From positions 1,285,595 to 1,349,594 of the forward strand of contig NW_006768777.1 in assembly GCF_000204055.1 (NCBI RefSeq): a stretch of 64,000 nucleotides of DNA, given 5' to 3'. Shown here piece by piece: positions 37,416 to 48,640 of this stretch (within the stretch, counting starts at the first letter, position 1; each line of letters starts with the position of its first letter). A program made the position numbers and the translations under genes. The notes beneath the pieces were generated by a model that worked only from the letters and a program-made list of their open reading frames with translations, searched no databases and had not been told where the DNA came from. Source of the DNA: Melampsora larici-populina 98AG31 (lineage: Eukaryota > Basidiomycota > Pucciniomycetes > Pucciniales > Melampsoraceae).

Positions 37416-38281
37416 AGCTTAATAGATTTTTACAATTTGCCTTTCAATATAGTGTGTGATTGCAGTTTTATTACTACACAACAACAATGAATGAGCTTAC
37501 ATAATAAAAGCATTGCAGGTTGTTTGGCTTATGGAAAATTGGTATTAGGGCTTTTGATTGGAATCAGAAGGAATGCTTTTCAAGATGTGTCATTTTATGC
37601 CAGTGAATTTTAGAAATGCAGATGTTTTGATATAAGTTTCTAATACTACCATTGAAAATCAAATTAAATGCTTATTAAAACTTGATCCAATGCTCTTCAA
37701 AGATTGGTATTAGAACCATAGCTCAAATTGGTGTTGAATTGCTAATTGAGTTCTGTTTTTGAAACCAGTAAAGTACATACAGTCTGTAGAAATAGATATC
37801 TAGAGGTCTCAAGGTAATGGTTCTTTTACTGAAGGACATTGAGAGCTTTTCTTTGAAAGGCAAAGGAAATGCTTTTCAAAAGCTATCTTGATTGCTTTTC
37901 AAACTTTTCAAAATTTGAATTTTGGTATCTAGGTTAAATGGCAATTTCTTTTGTAGAAGTAGAAAAAAGGAGAAGTATAGGGATTTACTTTAAGTTTATG
38001 TAATATCACTTCACTTGGACTGAGATTTGGATTGTTCTAGCTATCCTTTGTACATGCTTGTGTTCATTTCCCAAGATGCTTTTGCATATAAGATGTTTAT
38101 CAAGGGCCTCCAGTCGGAATGAGAGCTGTACCTCAAAAAGTATAAGCATCAGTGTTGTAGAGCAAAAACTTTCAAGATTTTACCTGAACTTCCAACTCCA
38201 GCAGCCGCAGCTCTGGCATCGTGTTCAAGCCTTGGTTTACGCAGACTTGATCAAGAAAACAATGGGCCTAACAAAAATACA
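37416..38281. other. AT-rich non-coding DNA
   Basis: No gene is seen. GTTTGGCTTATGGAAAATTGGTATTAGGG (about 37519) and the similar word near 37702 are the only notable repeats. The stretch ends at the tRNA gene's Pol III terminator. Confidence 0.35.
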
Positions 38282-38285
38282 GGCA

Positions 38286-38316
<31 letters not shown>

Positions 38317-38324
38317 CTCGCACT

Positions 38325-38361
<37 letters not shown>
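38282..38361 (-). tRNA. tRNA-Gly (GCC), with 9-nt intron
   Basis: A minus-strand cloverleaf. Acceptor strand GCGTTGT (38361-38355) pairs with ACAATGC (38289-38283), all seven positions with one G-U. Bases 8-9 are TA, and the A box (TAGGCTAGCGG) and B box GGTTCGACTCC are intact. The T stem AGGGG/CCCCT flanks TTCGACT. The anticodon stem GGGCC pairs with GGCCT only if a 9-nt intron (AAGTGCGAG) is removed after position 37, leaving loop TT-GCC-A-T. The D arm resembles fungal tRNA-Gly. The discriminator reads C, where A is usual for eukaryotic Gly, and one more G-C pair could form outside. TTTTT follows within 10 bp as a Pol III terminator. A tRNA pseudogene or SINE head is the alternative. Confidence 0.65.
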
Positions 38362-38362
<1 letters not shown>

Positions 38363-39296
38363 TGTGGGGATTCTTGTCAATTTGATGTCTGATCGTATTG
38401 CGAGATGACACTTCCTTGCCTGTGCACAATGGAGCGCTGTGTAGCCCCACATGAAAGAATGCAGTACTGTGTAAAGCTCAACCCACTTTCTTTGAAACAG
38501 GAGGGGGTAATCAAATACAGTACCCAGGGAGCCTGTGACAAAACAAGTAAGATACTCTATGTGAAAATGTCTCTTGTCTGATGTTTGAGTTTGGGACTCA
38601 GTGTTGCCTTGGGAGTGAGTTCAAGAATACTCAAAAAGCCACTGTGGAAACTACATACTCAAAAGCCTTGCAACTCAGTACTGGATAATCTATGTGACCA
38701 CCAATGGTAGATACTCATTATTCATGAGTATACTTAGTTGGATGGGTAGGCTATGGTGGGTTGGAGATGGAGTGTCATCTGGTTGTGTATTATTAAAAAG
38801 TTTGACAATTTGACAAAGAAACCACACTAATTATACTTATAGATAGCTTTTATTTTCAACCACAAAAGTGAAGTAAAAGTCAATTCCTTGTGAAGGAGTA
38901 AAAAGGGAATCAATCAAAACATTCACCTTGGGAAAGCTTTTCAAGCTTGACAAAAACAAAGAAACCACACTACTTGTATTTCTAACTAGATTTTTTTGTA
39001 AAGGTCAGAAGGGGTTTGATCAAAACTTAAGAGCATAGGGAGGCTTTCTCGAGAATAGGCACAACAATGAACAGGAATCAATCTGAGACAGGGACAACAT
39101 TTGAAGGCCTTCACATGTATAAGATTTGAAAAAGGGGCAAATAGAGGAGTATGACATGTGTAAGGTTTGGATGATGAACCACTGGACAAAGAGCCTTGAA
39201 ATCTACACTGGATTGCCCATTCATCAGTCAATGTCTGATCAAGACTAGGTGGCAAATGCTTGTAGCCAACATGTGTCCTTGACTAGGAACCACAAT
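38362..39296. other. Non-coding DNA
   Basis: No gene is seen. Short internal repeats are visible: GACAAAGAAACCACACTA at about 38811 and ACAAAGAAACCACACTA at about 38957. Confidence 0.35.
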
Positions 39297-39298
39297 TA

Positions 39299-39441
39299 GG
39301 GGATACAAAGTAGAATCCGGGCGCGTGCCCAGATTTTTTTGGCAGTAAATTTTAATTCTGGGTCCGGACTTGTGCCCAGAAAATCAAAATTTACTGCCAA
39401 AAAAAATCCGGGCACATGCCCGGATTCTACTTTGTATCCCC
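39299..39441. mobile_element. TA-flanked palindromic MITE, 143 bp
   Basis: GGGGATACAAAGTAGAATCC at the left and its exact reverse complement at the right bound a nearly complete palindrome. Internal GGCAGTAAATTTT pairs with AAAATTTACTGCC, and TCCGGGC / GCCCGGA words recur. Each side is flanked by TA (39297-39298, 39442-39443), as expected for a Tc1/mariner-type (Stowaway-like) MITE. The near-perfect arms suggest recent activity. Confidence 0.82.
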
Positions 39442-39840
39442 TAAATGTTACCCAAAATTGAGACCACATGCTTGACGGAGGCTGTCAATAAGTGTGCTTA
39501 TTGAGCAAGGTAAGAGCTTTAATAAGAGGTATTTTCTTATTAAAGATTACACTAATGAAGAGATAGTGACTCTAGCAATCAAGAATCAAGTAAACAGAGT
39601 ATTAAAAGGATATCAAGGACGTGGCTATTACTAACTTCAGAGGGTTATCACTGGAAAGTGATCAGGCCCCAAAGAGGAATAGGGACATCAAAAATTTGCT
39701 TTTAATAATGTTGAAAACTTGGTAATATGATTGAAGGTAAGGAAAAAAAGAAATAAGACAAAAGCAAGGGTTTATATACCCATCAGAACAAGAGTGACAC
39801 GCACGTAAACAGTAAAAAACCACATCATAGAAGTGAATAA

Positions 39841-40865
39841 GAACTGATCATGAGTACAACTGATCATTGATCCATAAGAAGTGAACTAGCCAAATTGAGC
39901 GGCGGGCGCCGCACTTGTTAGGGCTCATCTTAGATTGATTTGCAAAGCATGCTGGAGGCTATGCGGGCTCAAACATTACCCGAGGAGGCAAGCTTCAATG
40001 TTCAGGCCAATTGTTTGAATGTCAATCCAGCAAAATCTAAATCATAACCTCATGTTGATCACTGAATAGAGTATGATCAACTCAGCGCTGGACCAAGTAT
40101 ATTACACAGTCGAGGCAACTAAGCTCAAATCAAAACAATCTGAGAGAGATATTTACTACTGGCAGCAAGACACAGGATAGGGATGAGGCGGGGGTATGGA
40201 GGGCATGCTGCTTGGGAGTTCTCAATGTGGTGGGATCGAATTTTGGGAGGAATGATGGTCATTGTGAAGAAAGTGAATTTTGAATACCCTAGGGACAGGG
40301 AAATTATATCCTCATCCTAAGCCTAACCCTCTAAGCCTAATCCCTAACCGCTAACCACCTAATGGTTTCAATATCAGAGTAACTCAAGTATTGTTTTGTC
40401 ACAGTATATTACATACTGTATTTTGTTTATTATTATAGGAGTAGTCCAGAAGCAATACATATACAAACATAGTTGTCTATGACAACACACAAACAGCAAG
40501 ACTTATAAATAAAATATAGGTGTGGTTGCTTAAAATTTTCTAATCAATAAAGCAAAGCCCTCACTGATGATGCACCAAGCCTTTGTGATAAACTTGTCAA
40601 ATCAATATGTATCTGTCTTACCTGCCTCAGGTGCTCAATGTATTCCCTGATTGCCATATGTATGCTATTTTATCTGATAACAACAGCTAGCCAAGTTTGG
40701 CGGCAGGCACCGCTTTCATATAAAGGGCCCATCTGGGAATAATTTCCAAACAAAGCTGGAGGATATTCTGGCTTAAATATTACTCCAGGAGGAAAAGTTC
40801 TTGAGGGAAAATTGGTTGCATGTCAATGCAGCATAATATATTTCAGAATTTGATGTGGATTGCTT
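39841..40865. repeat. Two diverged copies of a dispersed repeat
   Basis: Copy 1 (about 39883-40065) and copy 2 (about 40675-40865) share CTAGCCAA, GGCGG-GC-CCGC, AGGGC-CATCT, TGGAGG, GAGGA and TGTCAATGCAGCA / TGTCAATCCAGCA in order, about 800 bp apart and in the same orientation. Upstream of copy 1, GAACTGATCATGAG-ACAACTGATCATTGATCC (39841-39874) recurs at 47591-47624 with one change, so part of this is a dispersed family. Confidence 0.5.
40309..40364. repeat. CCTAA-rich, telomere-like tract
   Basis: Several CCTAA, CCCTAA and GCTAACC units follow one another (TCCTAAGCCTAACCCTC, then CCTAATCCCTAACCGCTAACC). This resembles degenerate fungal telomere repeat TTAGGG read from the other strand. 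It is too short and impure to be a telomere. Confidence 0.5.
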
Positions 40866-41774
40866 TCTATTTACAAGTGACACAGAGCCAGCCTAAGTCA
40901 ACAATGTGTCAATGTGTTTCAAAAAGTGTGCAACATGTTGCTGTTGGGCAACAACACAGCTGTATGGTCCACTACCAGTTGTATTACTCTATAGAGCCAG
41001 TTTTTGTCCACATTGTTTTATGTTGCTCTGTTAATCTTTCTTGATCTGAATTGAGAATATGCTCAATTGAATTATGTAATCTGGTTGCTCCATTTGTCCA
41101 AGTTTTGAAAAGGCTCATATCTTTGTCATCATCATTACAATTGAGAAACTGGCACAACAATCATGATTCTGTTTTGGATTCACCACATTGTATACCATGG
41201 CATTTGCATTTACATTTTTTCCTGTCGGGTTGGTACAGCTATATAATTACTTGCAAACAGAAACATATAGCCACACCCACATTCAAAGTGGAAGTTGATG
41301 TACTACTGAATATAAAGTCATTGCAAACACCTTGTAAATATCCATGTAGCACATTGATGTGCACACACAGAGAGTTTTGAAACAAACCTCAAAGTCTTTT
41401 GGTCGGATGTAGACTGAGATTGTTGTTGAGCACGCTTCATGCTTTTTGATTTGTTTAAAGGATTTGCAGAATCCTTTGTTCTCAGCAGGTCTCAACTTAC
41501 TTTCAACCTCCCAGGTGATAAGGGGAAGATGTGCTTGTTGTGGCACCTCTTTGATGGGTTGTTAGAGCGTCTAAGGAAAGTCTTTTGTGTGCACACATCA
41601 ACATGCTACAAGGATATTTACATGGTGAAAGAGTCATACCTTAACCTCATTACTCAGGGCAAAGTGGATAAGAAGATGACATGGAATTAAAGATAGATGT
41701 CTCCTCTAAATTTGTTTTGGTAGACCATGATAGAAAGATGTGTACAAAATGTGTGATGTCTGCCAATTCACAAA

Positions 41775-42768
41775 GGATCCCACTATTTAGTGCCCCCCTA
41801 ATTTTTGGGTAATACTCGAAACCCCGCCACAACTCAACTGCTCTCTGCAAAATATCAGCAGAGCCGGACTCTCTGGGCTGCTTGAGGAGGCGCTTTCCCA
41901 CAACACAAGCCATTGATTGTTCTTTCAATCCCCATTCTCCCTCAACAGGGCTATAAACGTGCTATAAACTCCCAAAAACTTCATGCAACTTGACAAAAGG
42001 GGCTGCTGGAAGTTTCACGCCTGGACCGGCCCTCAAACACTCGGACTTTGGGAATGGAAGAGACAGATAGGAGCCAAGAATGAGCCTATACATACAGACA
42101 CTTTGGTTGGTGAAGTTTCCTCTTTGCCTTGTCCGATTTTGGTCTTCCTTCCCCTTTACTTACTTCCTTACATCGTTCTATTGTTCCACTCACTAATCAC
42201 ACCCAATTCACCATCACATTTGCAAGAACTCAAGCGTACATATTCACGTGTATTTGAATTGAACAAACAAAAACACACCACCCCCTCTTCCCATGTCGGA
42301 GAACAGTTCACAGCCGTCCACTCATGCAGATCCCAATAAAATCTTTTTGTCTTGTCTTTTGTAACTGTTTGTAGTACTTTTTTGTTCTATGGCTGGCTGT
42401 GTTATTGGTTGTAAAATAACAATGCTTGTATTTCTATGCTTACCACATGTATGTCGGTTTTCTTATCTTCTTATGTCACCTACCTATGGACCCTTGTTTC
42501 ATTCATTCAATCTATGCTATAACTTATGTTTATGCCTGTTTATGCCATCAACACTTGTTGTCAATCAGTGTGCCATTGGCGATTTGAGACTAAAAGACTT
42601 TATACATCAGGGAGGTGATCAAAACGATTAATTTGAATGTTTTGGTTTTGGAAGCCCCCTAAAGCCGCCCGGTTTTTGAAAAAGGAGGCTGTAAATTTGC
42701 CATCGCCCGGTGTCCGGTCCGAGTTGGGGCGCCAGATACTGCTCCGAGGGCGCTAAATAGTGGGATCC
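41775..42768. mobile_element. TIR element with 8-bp target duplication, 994 bp
   Basis: The left end GGATCCCACTATTTAGTGCCC and right end (as reverse complement) GGATCCCACTATTTAGCGCCC differ at one base in 21. TTCACAAA flanks both sides (41767-41774 and 42769-42776), an exact 8-bp target duplication. Eight bases fit hAT or P-like transposition. The subterminal ends are GC-rich (GCCCGGTGTCCGGTCCGAG). The longest internal frame (41983-42339, 118 codons) matches no transposase I know, so the element is non-autonomous; whether that frame is captured host sequence is unknown. Confidence 0.85.
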
Positions 42769-42776
42769 TTCACAAA

Positions 42777-44190
42777 GTGGCTCAATACAGGAATATTGCT
42801 GTGGTACAATGTCAAATACCAAACACAATTCAACATTGCAGGTTGTTGGATTTCACACTTGAGGGCTTCAAATTACCAATTGGCAAACATGTGATCTAAA
42901 AAGACAATGCAAAAACAAACTCAGCAATCAAGCCCGGGTAGATTTTGTATCTTTCAATCTTTCTTGGAATTCTGATTCAATAGTTGACTTTGTCTTCTTG
43001 GAAATTACTTGCTATAAAGTATCAATTGGTTGTATAATTTCAAGATGGTATGAGATTTTGGATTTCAAATGCTGAGCCGGTCTTCTGGTATCACTTGCTT
43101 TGTCTTTGTCAAATAAATTTTTCTTGATATTTTGATCAATATAACAACCAATTCATCAAGTAGGTAAATAAATTCAACCTTTGGTGTGATACCCTCATTC
43201 TTTTCAATGTGATAAAAAAAGGAATGTTAATCAAAAAGGTCTCTAACCTGAACAACAGCATAAAACAAAAAGCCCAAAACAAACCAATGAAAAACAATAA
43301 GTTTATGTGTTGTTTTTTTCAAACAGAATCATGTGCTAATAAAAATTGAAATTGATTTGCTAAAATGAAAATTGAAAGGTAAACTGCCAAAGATGTTCTA
43401 GCTTGTGCACCTAATAATAATTTCAATAATTTTAAATCTGCTCTTCCAATGATGATCAATTCTGATGTGATATTTATAAATGATTCAATGATTGTTACCA
43501 AGAGAAATGCTCTTGGGATTCTGGAATTGAAAATAATGTATGTTTTAGTATGAATAGGGTTGGATAGGGTTAGTTAACTGTGAATGTTTGAGGATAAGAA
43601 GCAATTTTCAAATTGAAATGAGAGATAAGAGCTCAATGCCTCAAGTTCAACCAAGGTTTCAAAGTGTAAGTCAGGTTCTCAGTTACCTTCTTAATCCAAA
43701 GAACAATCATCAAAAAAATCAGTTTGTGATCAAAGGACGTGAAAAAGATCAATCTTTTGTAGAGGGAAGAGAGTTTGTATGTTGGGTATGAATGATTCCA
43801 AAACCGTTGGGGTCAGAAGATTTGGAAAATCAAGAGGTGAAGAAAAGCTTGGAGATGGATCAATGAGATTTGAAAGACAACACTCACATTAGTTCCTGGC
43901 GTGGTTTTATCCATGTCTACCATATTTCATATTCTTGTTATGAAAATGAAGTTGAGTGAACTATTGATGTTGGTGTTGATGAATGAAGTGAGTGGTATTT
44001 GATAATTGGGGTTTCGTCAGAGAAAGTCACCAAAGTTGTATTCAAAACTGAACTAATACAATGATAAAATCATCTCTTAGGTTTTGAGATTTAATGATCA
44101 ATTCCAGTTATCATCATCTTTCAAAAGTGAAGACTAATAAACTTTTTTTCTCCTTTCCAATCATTGTCTCTTGAAATTGTGTAAAAGTTG
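42777..44190. other. Non-coding DNA
   Basis: AT-rich, with no gene or repeat boundary that I can defend. Confidence 0.35.
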
Positions 44191-44444
44191 ACTTAATAGC
44201 TTAAAAATTCTTCCAGAGGTCCACTGGTATGTTTGACAACATCACTTGTAGCTTGTTGAATGATGTTGTCATATGTCTCCAATGAGAAAGTCTCTTTTGC
44301 AGACCTAAGACCTGAGCAATAGCACCCAACAAGTTTTGCAAGCTGACCATATGCAAACTATTTGTCAGATTTTGATTACAATGCCACATGCCAATGAATA
44401 GCCAGCAAGGGCCTCAGCTCACCCGAGAAGACATATTTGCAAGG

Positions 44445-45348
44445 TCATACATGTTGTCTTTCAATACCAACATTGGCTCTTGCCAACCCCGCAGTAGCTT
44501 GTTTGAGATGACCTTCACAGTACAATTCCTTGATGAATGAGCTTTTGCAGGTGATGAAAAAGAATGTCTGATAGGTAGTCATCAACGTCGGTCTCTGGAA
44601 TGAGGGTGTAGTGTAAAACATTGTCAGAGAGGAGAATATACAACACAGTGACCAAAGAGACCGAGTAGTACATATGGCCATCCTTTTCAATGGTTGTGAT
44701 CATTGGTCCAGTGCTAAGTGAAGCCAATGCAAGTTAAAACACAATCAAGATCCACATCGATTGTTTGAATACCACCGCACTGCAGTTCAACTTTGGAGAC
44801 ATCATATGCTGTATCAGACAGCAGTCATACAGATACAATACCTTACAACACTGCAAGATGTCTCATCTGTGGTATGAACCTGGAGAAGAGAAGATCAGAT
44901 TAACAACACGAAGTTGATCAACAACATAGGCGCGATGGAGACCTACCTTTCAGCCTCCTTGAGTTCCTTTTCCTGCAAGCATTAGTAAATGAAGGCGGCA
45001 AATCTACTTGCAAGGGCTGAGAGCCGCATAAGATTGGAGCGGGTCTGTATGGGAACAAAAATGAAATAAGTGATCTAAATCAACCACAGATTAGTGCTTT
45101 AATTTGTTGCCTACTTCGCATGCAATCAGCACAATTTTGGTCACAGAAGTGGTCAAACCTTTGCTGATGTTGTTCATGTTCTCAATCACAGAAGACACAA
45201 GCTCAGCTTTAAGAGCTAGCCTAGTGAAAAACACAAGTGACTCCACGAATTCGTGATCAGCTTCATAGTAGGTTGGTAACAGATACGGCCAAGGACATTG
45301 AAATCGATCAAACATGTGTTTTAGTGATCGATTCATTGAGATTGAGAA
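44445..45348 (-). CDS. Unrecognised multi-exon gene candidate
   Basis: Not recognised. On the minus strand several exon-like pieces with splice-like borders follow one another. The longest has a start codon at 45336 and contains FDRFQCPWPYLLPTYYEADH, ESLVFFTRLALKAELVSSVI and TTSVTKIVLIACEVGNKLK. Next is an exon with RSNLMRLSALASRFAAFIY near 45020, then EKELKEAER near 44960 and FIPQMRHLAVL near 44870. VSKVELQCGGIQTIDVDLD near 44780 and ITTIEKDGHMYYSVSLVTVL near 44690 follow. The pieces are richer in conserved-looking amphipathic sequence than the surrounding DNA. I could not join all of them in one phase. It may be a host gene, a broken gene or a TE-captured fragment. Confidence 0.3.
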
Positions 45349-46216
45349 TGGAATGATCTTGAAAGGAATGTCAAGGTTTGATGATGATGAATTTGCAGTC
45401 GATCAAGGTTTAGGAGCATAATCAAAATCATATACCGATCAAGATTAGTCAAATATTAGTTGATTGATGAATTAGAAAAGACTTACACTGTGCAAATTAT
45501 TACACAATCAGTTGTTTCTGAATACTGACTCCCATTAGCTGAACCATTAACTTTTGTCGTGACATCTAGAGAAAGAGGTTTGAATAAGATTTGAACGTTA
45601 ATGCTATCAAAGTTAAGATGGTTAATTCAAGACTAACAAATAGGTCAAAACTGTTGATTTGTTCTACCATTGTTCTAAGGTTTTCTTATTCGTGTTCTAG
45701 ATTTGCTGAATGAGGTTCTGTTGAGGTAAATGAATTGAAGTCGATCACTCTGGTCCATTTAATTTACAACAATTGGATGTAGGTTGAGCTTGGTGTTGAA
45801 GTGTGAATCTGGAATCATTAGTCATGTTTGTTTGAAGTTTGAACGATTACCCGATAGCACTTCAAGTAGGTTTTTCTATATGCTGATCTAATGTTGTGAC
45901 TATATAATCTCGTAAGTGTTTTAATTCTACTGCTCTCGATTGAGGGACTTCACAAAAGCTGTAAAATCTTCATAAACAGTAAGCGTCACTAAGGATTGAC
46001 AAAGTGATGGAAATAAATCTAGATCAGTCATAGTGGGTGTTGAAGATAAGAAAACAATCATACTCAACTTTTCATCCTTTAGACCTTCATGAGTGCAAGG
46101 AAAAGATTCTTTGTGTGTTTTTGAGGACCAAGAGCCAAAGCAACACTTATTAAGGGATGAAACAATGTAAACCTAGAAGCTACATCATCCTTGAGTTTGT
46201 GGAAGACAATCTGAAA

Positions 46217-46923
46217 GGAGTAAATATATTGAAAGCAGCAATTCGGAACATTGATTGAATGTAAATGACAGAACCACAGATGAATATCAAAATTATTTCC
46301 ACCAAAGTACAAAGCTCAAAAATTGTACTGATGGGGGATTTGATTTGGGTTGATGATGATGATGATGATATGGAGTTGCATATAGTTTAAATCAGTTGAT
46401 CGCTTGGATAAACTAATTCATAGTTGTCCTTTAACTTGTAAATGACTTGTAAATGATTCGAGATAAGGAGCGGGATCGAAAGAAGAGCCGTTGTTGGTCA
46501 TGTTGTGAAAGTGGAAGATCAATTGAACGATACAGGCTATGGAGTAGCTAATAAAAAAAAAAAAATAAAAAAAAAAAAAAAAAAAGGCGCGCCAAGAATT
46601 GCCCCCCGAGAGCTGGGAGTAATATATTGAAAGCAGCAATTCGGAACATTGATTGAATGTAAATGACAGAACCACAGATGAATATCAAAATTATTTCCAC
46701 CAAAGTACAAAGCTCAAAAATTGTACTGATGGGGGATTTGATTTGGGTTGATGATGATGATGATGATATGGAGTTGCATATAGTTTAAATCAGTTGATCG
46801 CTTGGATAAACTAATTCATAGTTGTCCTTTAACTTGTAAATGACTTGTAAATGATTCGAGATAAGGAGCGGGATCGAAAGAAGAGCCGTTGTTGGTCATG
46901 TTGTGAAAGTTGGAAGATCAATT
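46217..46923. repeat. Near-identical 308-bp tandem duplication with poly(A)/AscI spacer
   Basis: Copy A (46217-46524) and copy B (46616-46923) start GGAGTAA-TATATTGAAAGC and end GGAAGATCAATT, with only two single-base indels seen. The 91-bp spacer holds a run of about 35 bases that is almost all A, immediately followed by GGCGCGCC (46586-46593) and then CAAGAATTG and C/G-rich sequence. Both copies carry a (GAT)n run and an identical minus-strand frame starting MTNNGSSFDPAPYLESF. It is either a very recent duplication or an assembly/library artefact. Confidence 0.85.
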
Positions 46924-46949
46924 TGACTTATTTGTGATTCTGATCGTTT

Positions 46950-47565
46950 TGGAGTGAGTAAAGTTGGAGGGATTTGACCATCTAATAAGAAATTGTGGAA
47001 AGCCATAAGCAAATCGGATGCAATTACCGCCAGGCCACAACTTTGGCTGTTCAAAACCTCATTTCTTCAGCTAGCAAGTGGTCGATTTGTGGATTTTTTA
47101 CAGATTCCCCTGTAACTTGAATGATTTGCAGGCTTACAGAGAGAGTCAGTAGTACGTAGAATGGGCTTTAATCTCGGTAGTGGGGGATACATTGCACACT
47201 ATTTGAAGGGAACAAAGTGAGATATACTTACTGCCCACCAGTTTGTTAGCGGAACGTATCATAAGGAAAAATTTGTAGCTGAGAATAGATAACCCGCTAA
47301 TTGGAAGCACAAATGTGATGCCCTATGATATTAGGTGCCAATCTATTAGCTGGGTGTATGAGGAAAAACAAAAGCAAATGTTTGAACACCGTACCTTTGC
47401 CTGATTAAGACATGGATCTACTTCAGTTACCGAAGGGCTTACAAAGTGTTTCAGGTAGATCAAAGCGAGCCTCGCTTGATCGTAACTTCGGTTGGTTGAA
47501 ACATAAATTTGTTCAGCGGGAACAGTGGAGGTTTTGGACAATTTGTTGATTTTGTTCAATTTCAT
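46950..47565 (-). CDS. Unrecognised gene candidate, at least four exons
   Basis: Not recognised. On the minus strand an exon from ATG at 47565 (MKLNKINKLSKTST, then SYDQARLALIYLKHFV) ends at a GTACGG donor. After a CATAG acceptor the frame continues with GITFVLPISGLSILSYKFFL and MIRSANKLVG, ending at GTAAGT. Later pieces are GESVKNPQIDHLLAEEM after a TTACAG acceptor, and AFHNFLLDGQIPPTLLTPKR followed by SESQISQIDLPTFTT and a stop near 46910, inside copy B of the tandem duplication. A hydrophobic stretch in exon 2 could be a membrane segment. Phases between the first two exons agree; later joins are unproven. Confidence 0.4.
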
Positions 47566-48400
47566 CGTTCGCCTTTAACTTGAATGATAAGAACTGATCA
47601 TGAGAACAACTGATCATTGATCCGTAGAAGATCTTGTATGATCTTTACAAATAGATGTGCATGTAGAAACAACGTCTGAACCGCCCCACTTCGCGCCGCT
47701 CTAAGCCATTTTTTTTGTAGTGGGGCAAGAAGCCGCTACAAGTACAATCGCTCTCAATCTGCTTTCAAAAAGCAAGCGCTGCACACTAATGGGAGCGCGG
47801 CGATTGTTCAGACCGCTCTCTCTCTGCTCAGGGAAATTTTCAGGGACTGCAGTGGGCCGGGCAAGTGTTTTATTCACATTTTATTTTTATTTTCAAATAT
47901 GTACATAAGAATAAGATATGAACAGTCTGCTACAAAGAGCAACAAACAAAGAAACTACTAACAAAAGTTGAGAAAAGGTGTTGAACGAGTGAATAGAGAT
48001 TGAAGAGAGACATTCAGCGAGAGCAGACAGTGTTTAAAAAGCAAGACAGTAGAAGGAAAAAGGAGAAAGCAAAAAAAAAGATTGAGGAAAACAGACATTT
48101 TTGTGTAACAAAAGTTGAGAAAAAAACATGTTGAACTTCAACCAGTGAATAGAAATGAAAATCAGACTTTGAGCGAGCACCAAACAGGGTTGAAAAAACA
48201 AAGACAGTGGAAGGAAAAGAGACAAGAACAAAATGGACATTGAATTGTAATTGGCGGGAAATTCAAAACGAGACATTTAAAAGAAAATGAAACAGTTGAA
48301 AGAGATGACAATCAAAGAGAAAATGGATTGAATATAAAATTAATCAAGGTTTTTGTCAAACATTGGAGGTTCTGCTCTGCAGAACCTCTCTTGGTTGACA
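47566..48400. other. Repeat-derived non-coding DNA
   Basis: Includes the dispersed 40-bp word at 47591 and a GC-rich patch (about 47680-47870; CCGCCCCACTTCGCGCCGC and GCGCGGCGATTG) whose composition resembles the ends of the nested element at 48641-50023. Two similar A-rich blocks at about 47950-48115 and 48110-48240 share ACAAAAGTTGAGAAAA and GTGAATAGA, a diverged local repeat. No gene is seen. Confidence 0.4.
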
Positions 48401-48640
48401 CCAGCCATTTATGCGGTAACCTCTGTTCTCTGGTATCCGGTGCTCAAATACAAAAAAATCTGATTTCAGAGGTAGGCTCTATAGGGAGATGTAGTTACAA
48501 GGCTTAAGGATTTGGAGCAAAAATAGAATCCAGAGTTGTTTGTATTGATCTTTCCTCACGCTCAACTCGCCTCTCATCCCAAATGTCTCTTAAAACTTGT
48601 CTCAGGGACTTGATTAACCCCATACCAGTCGAATCATCAG

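Larger units (their letters stand above)
39444..41766. other. Non-coding DNA with dispersed repeats
   Basis: No supported gene. It contains two related repeats (39883-40065 and 40675-40865), a 40-bp word shared with 47.6 kb, and a CCTAA-rich tract at about 40309-40364, listed separately. Confidence 0.4.

Noticed and set aside
37530..37725. Copia-type primer-binding sites (GGTATTAG words)
   Set aside because: Two candidates, neither adjacent to the LTR-like repeat end, so not annotated as such.
41983..42339. 118-codon frame as a transposase
   Set aside because: No catalytic or HTH motif; kept only as content of the TIR element.
46418..46675. Phe-rich minus frame across the poly(A) spacer
   Set aside because: Created by translating poly(T) on the minus strand.
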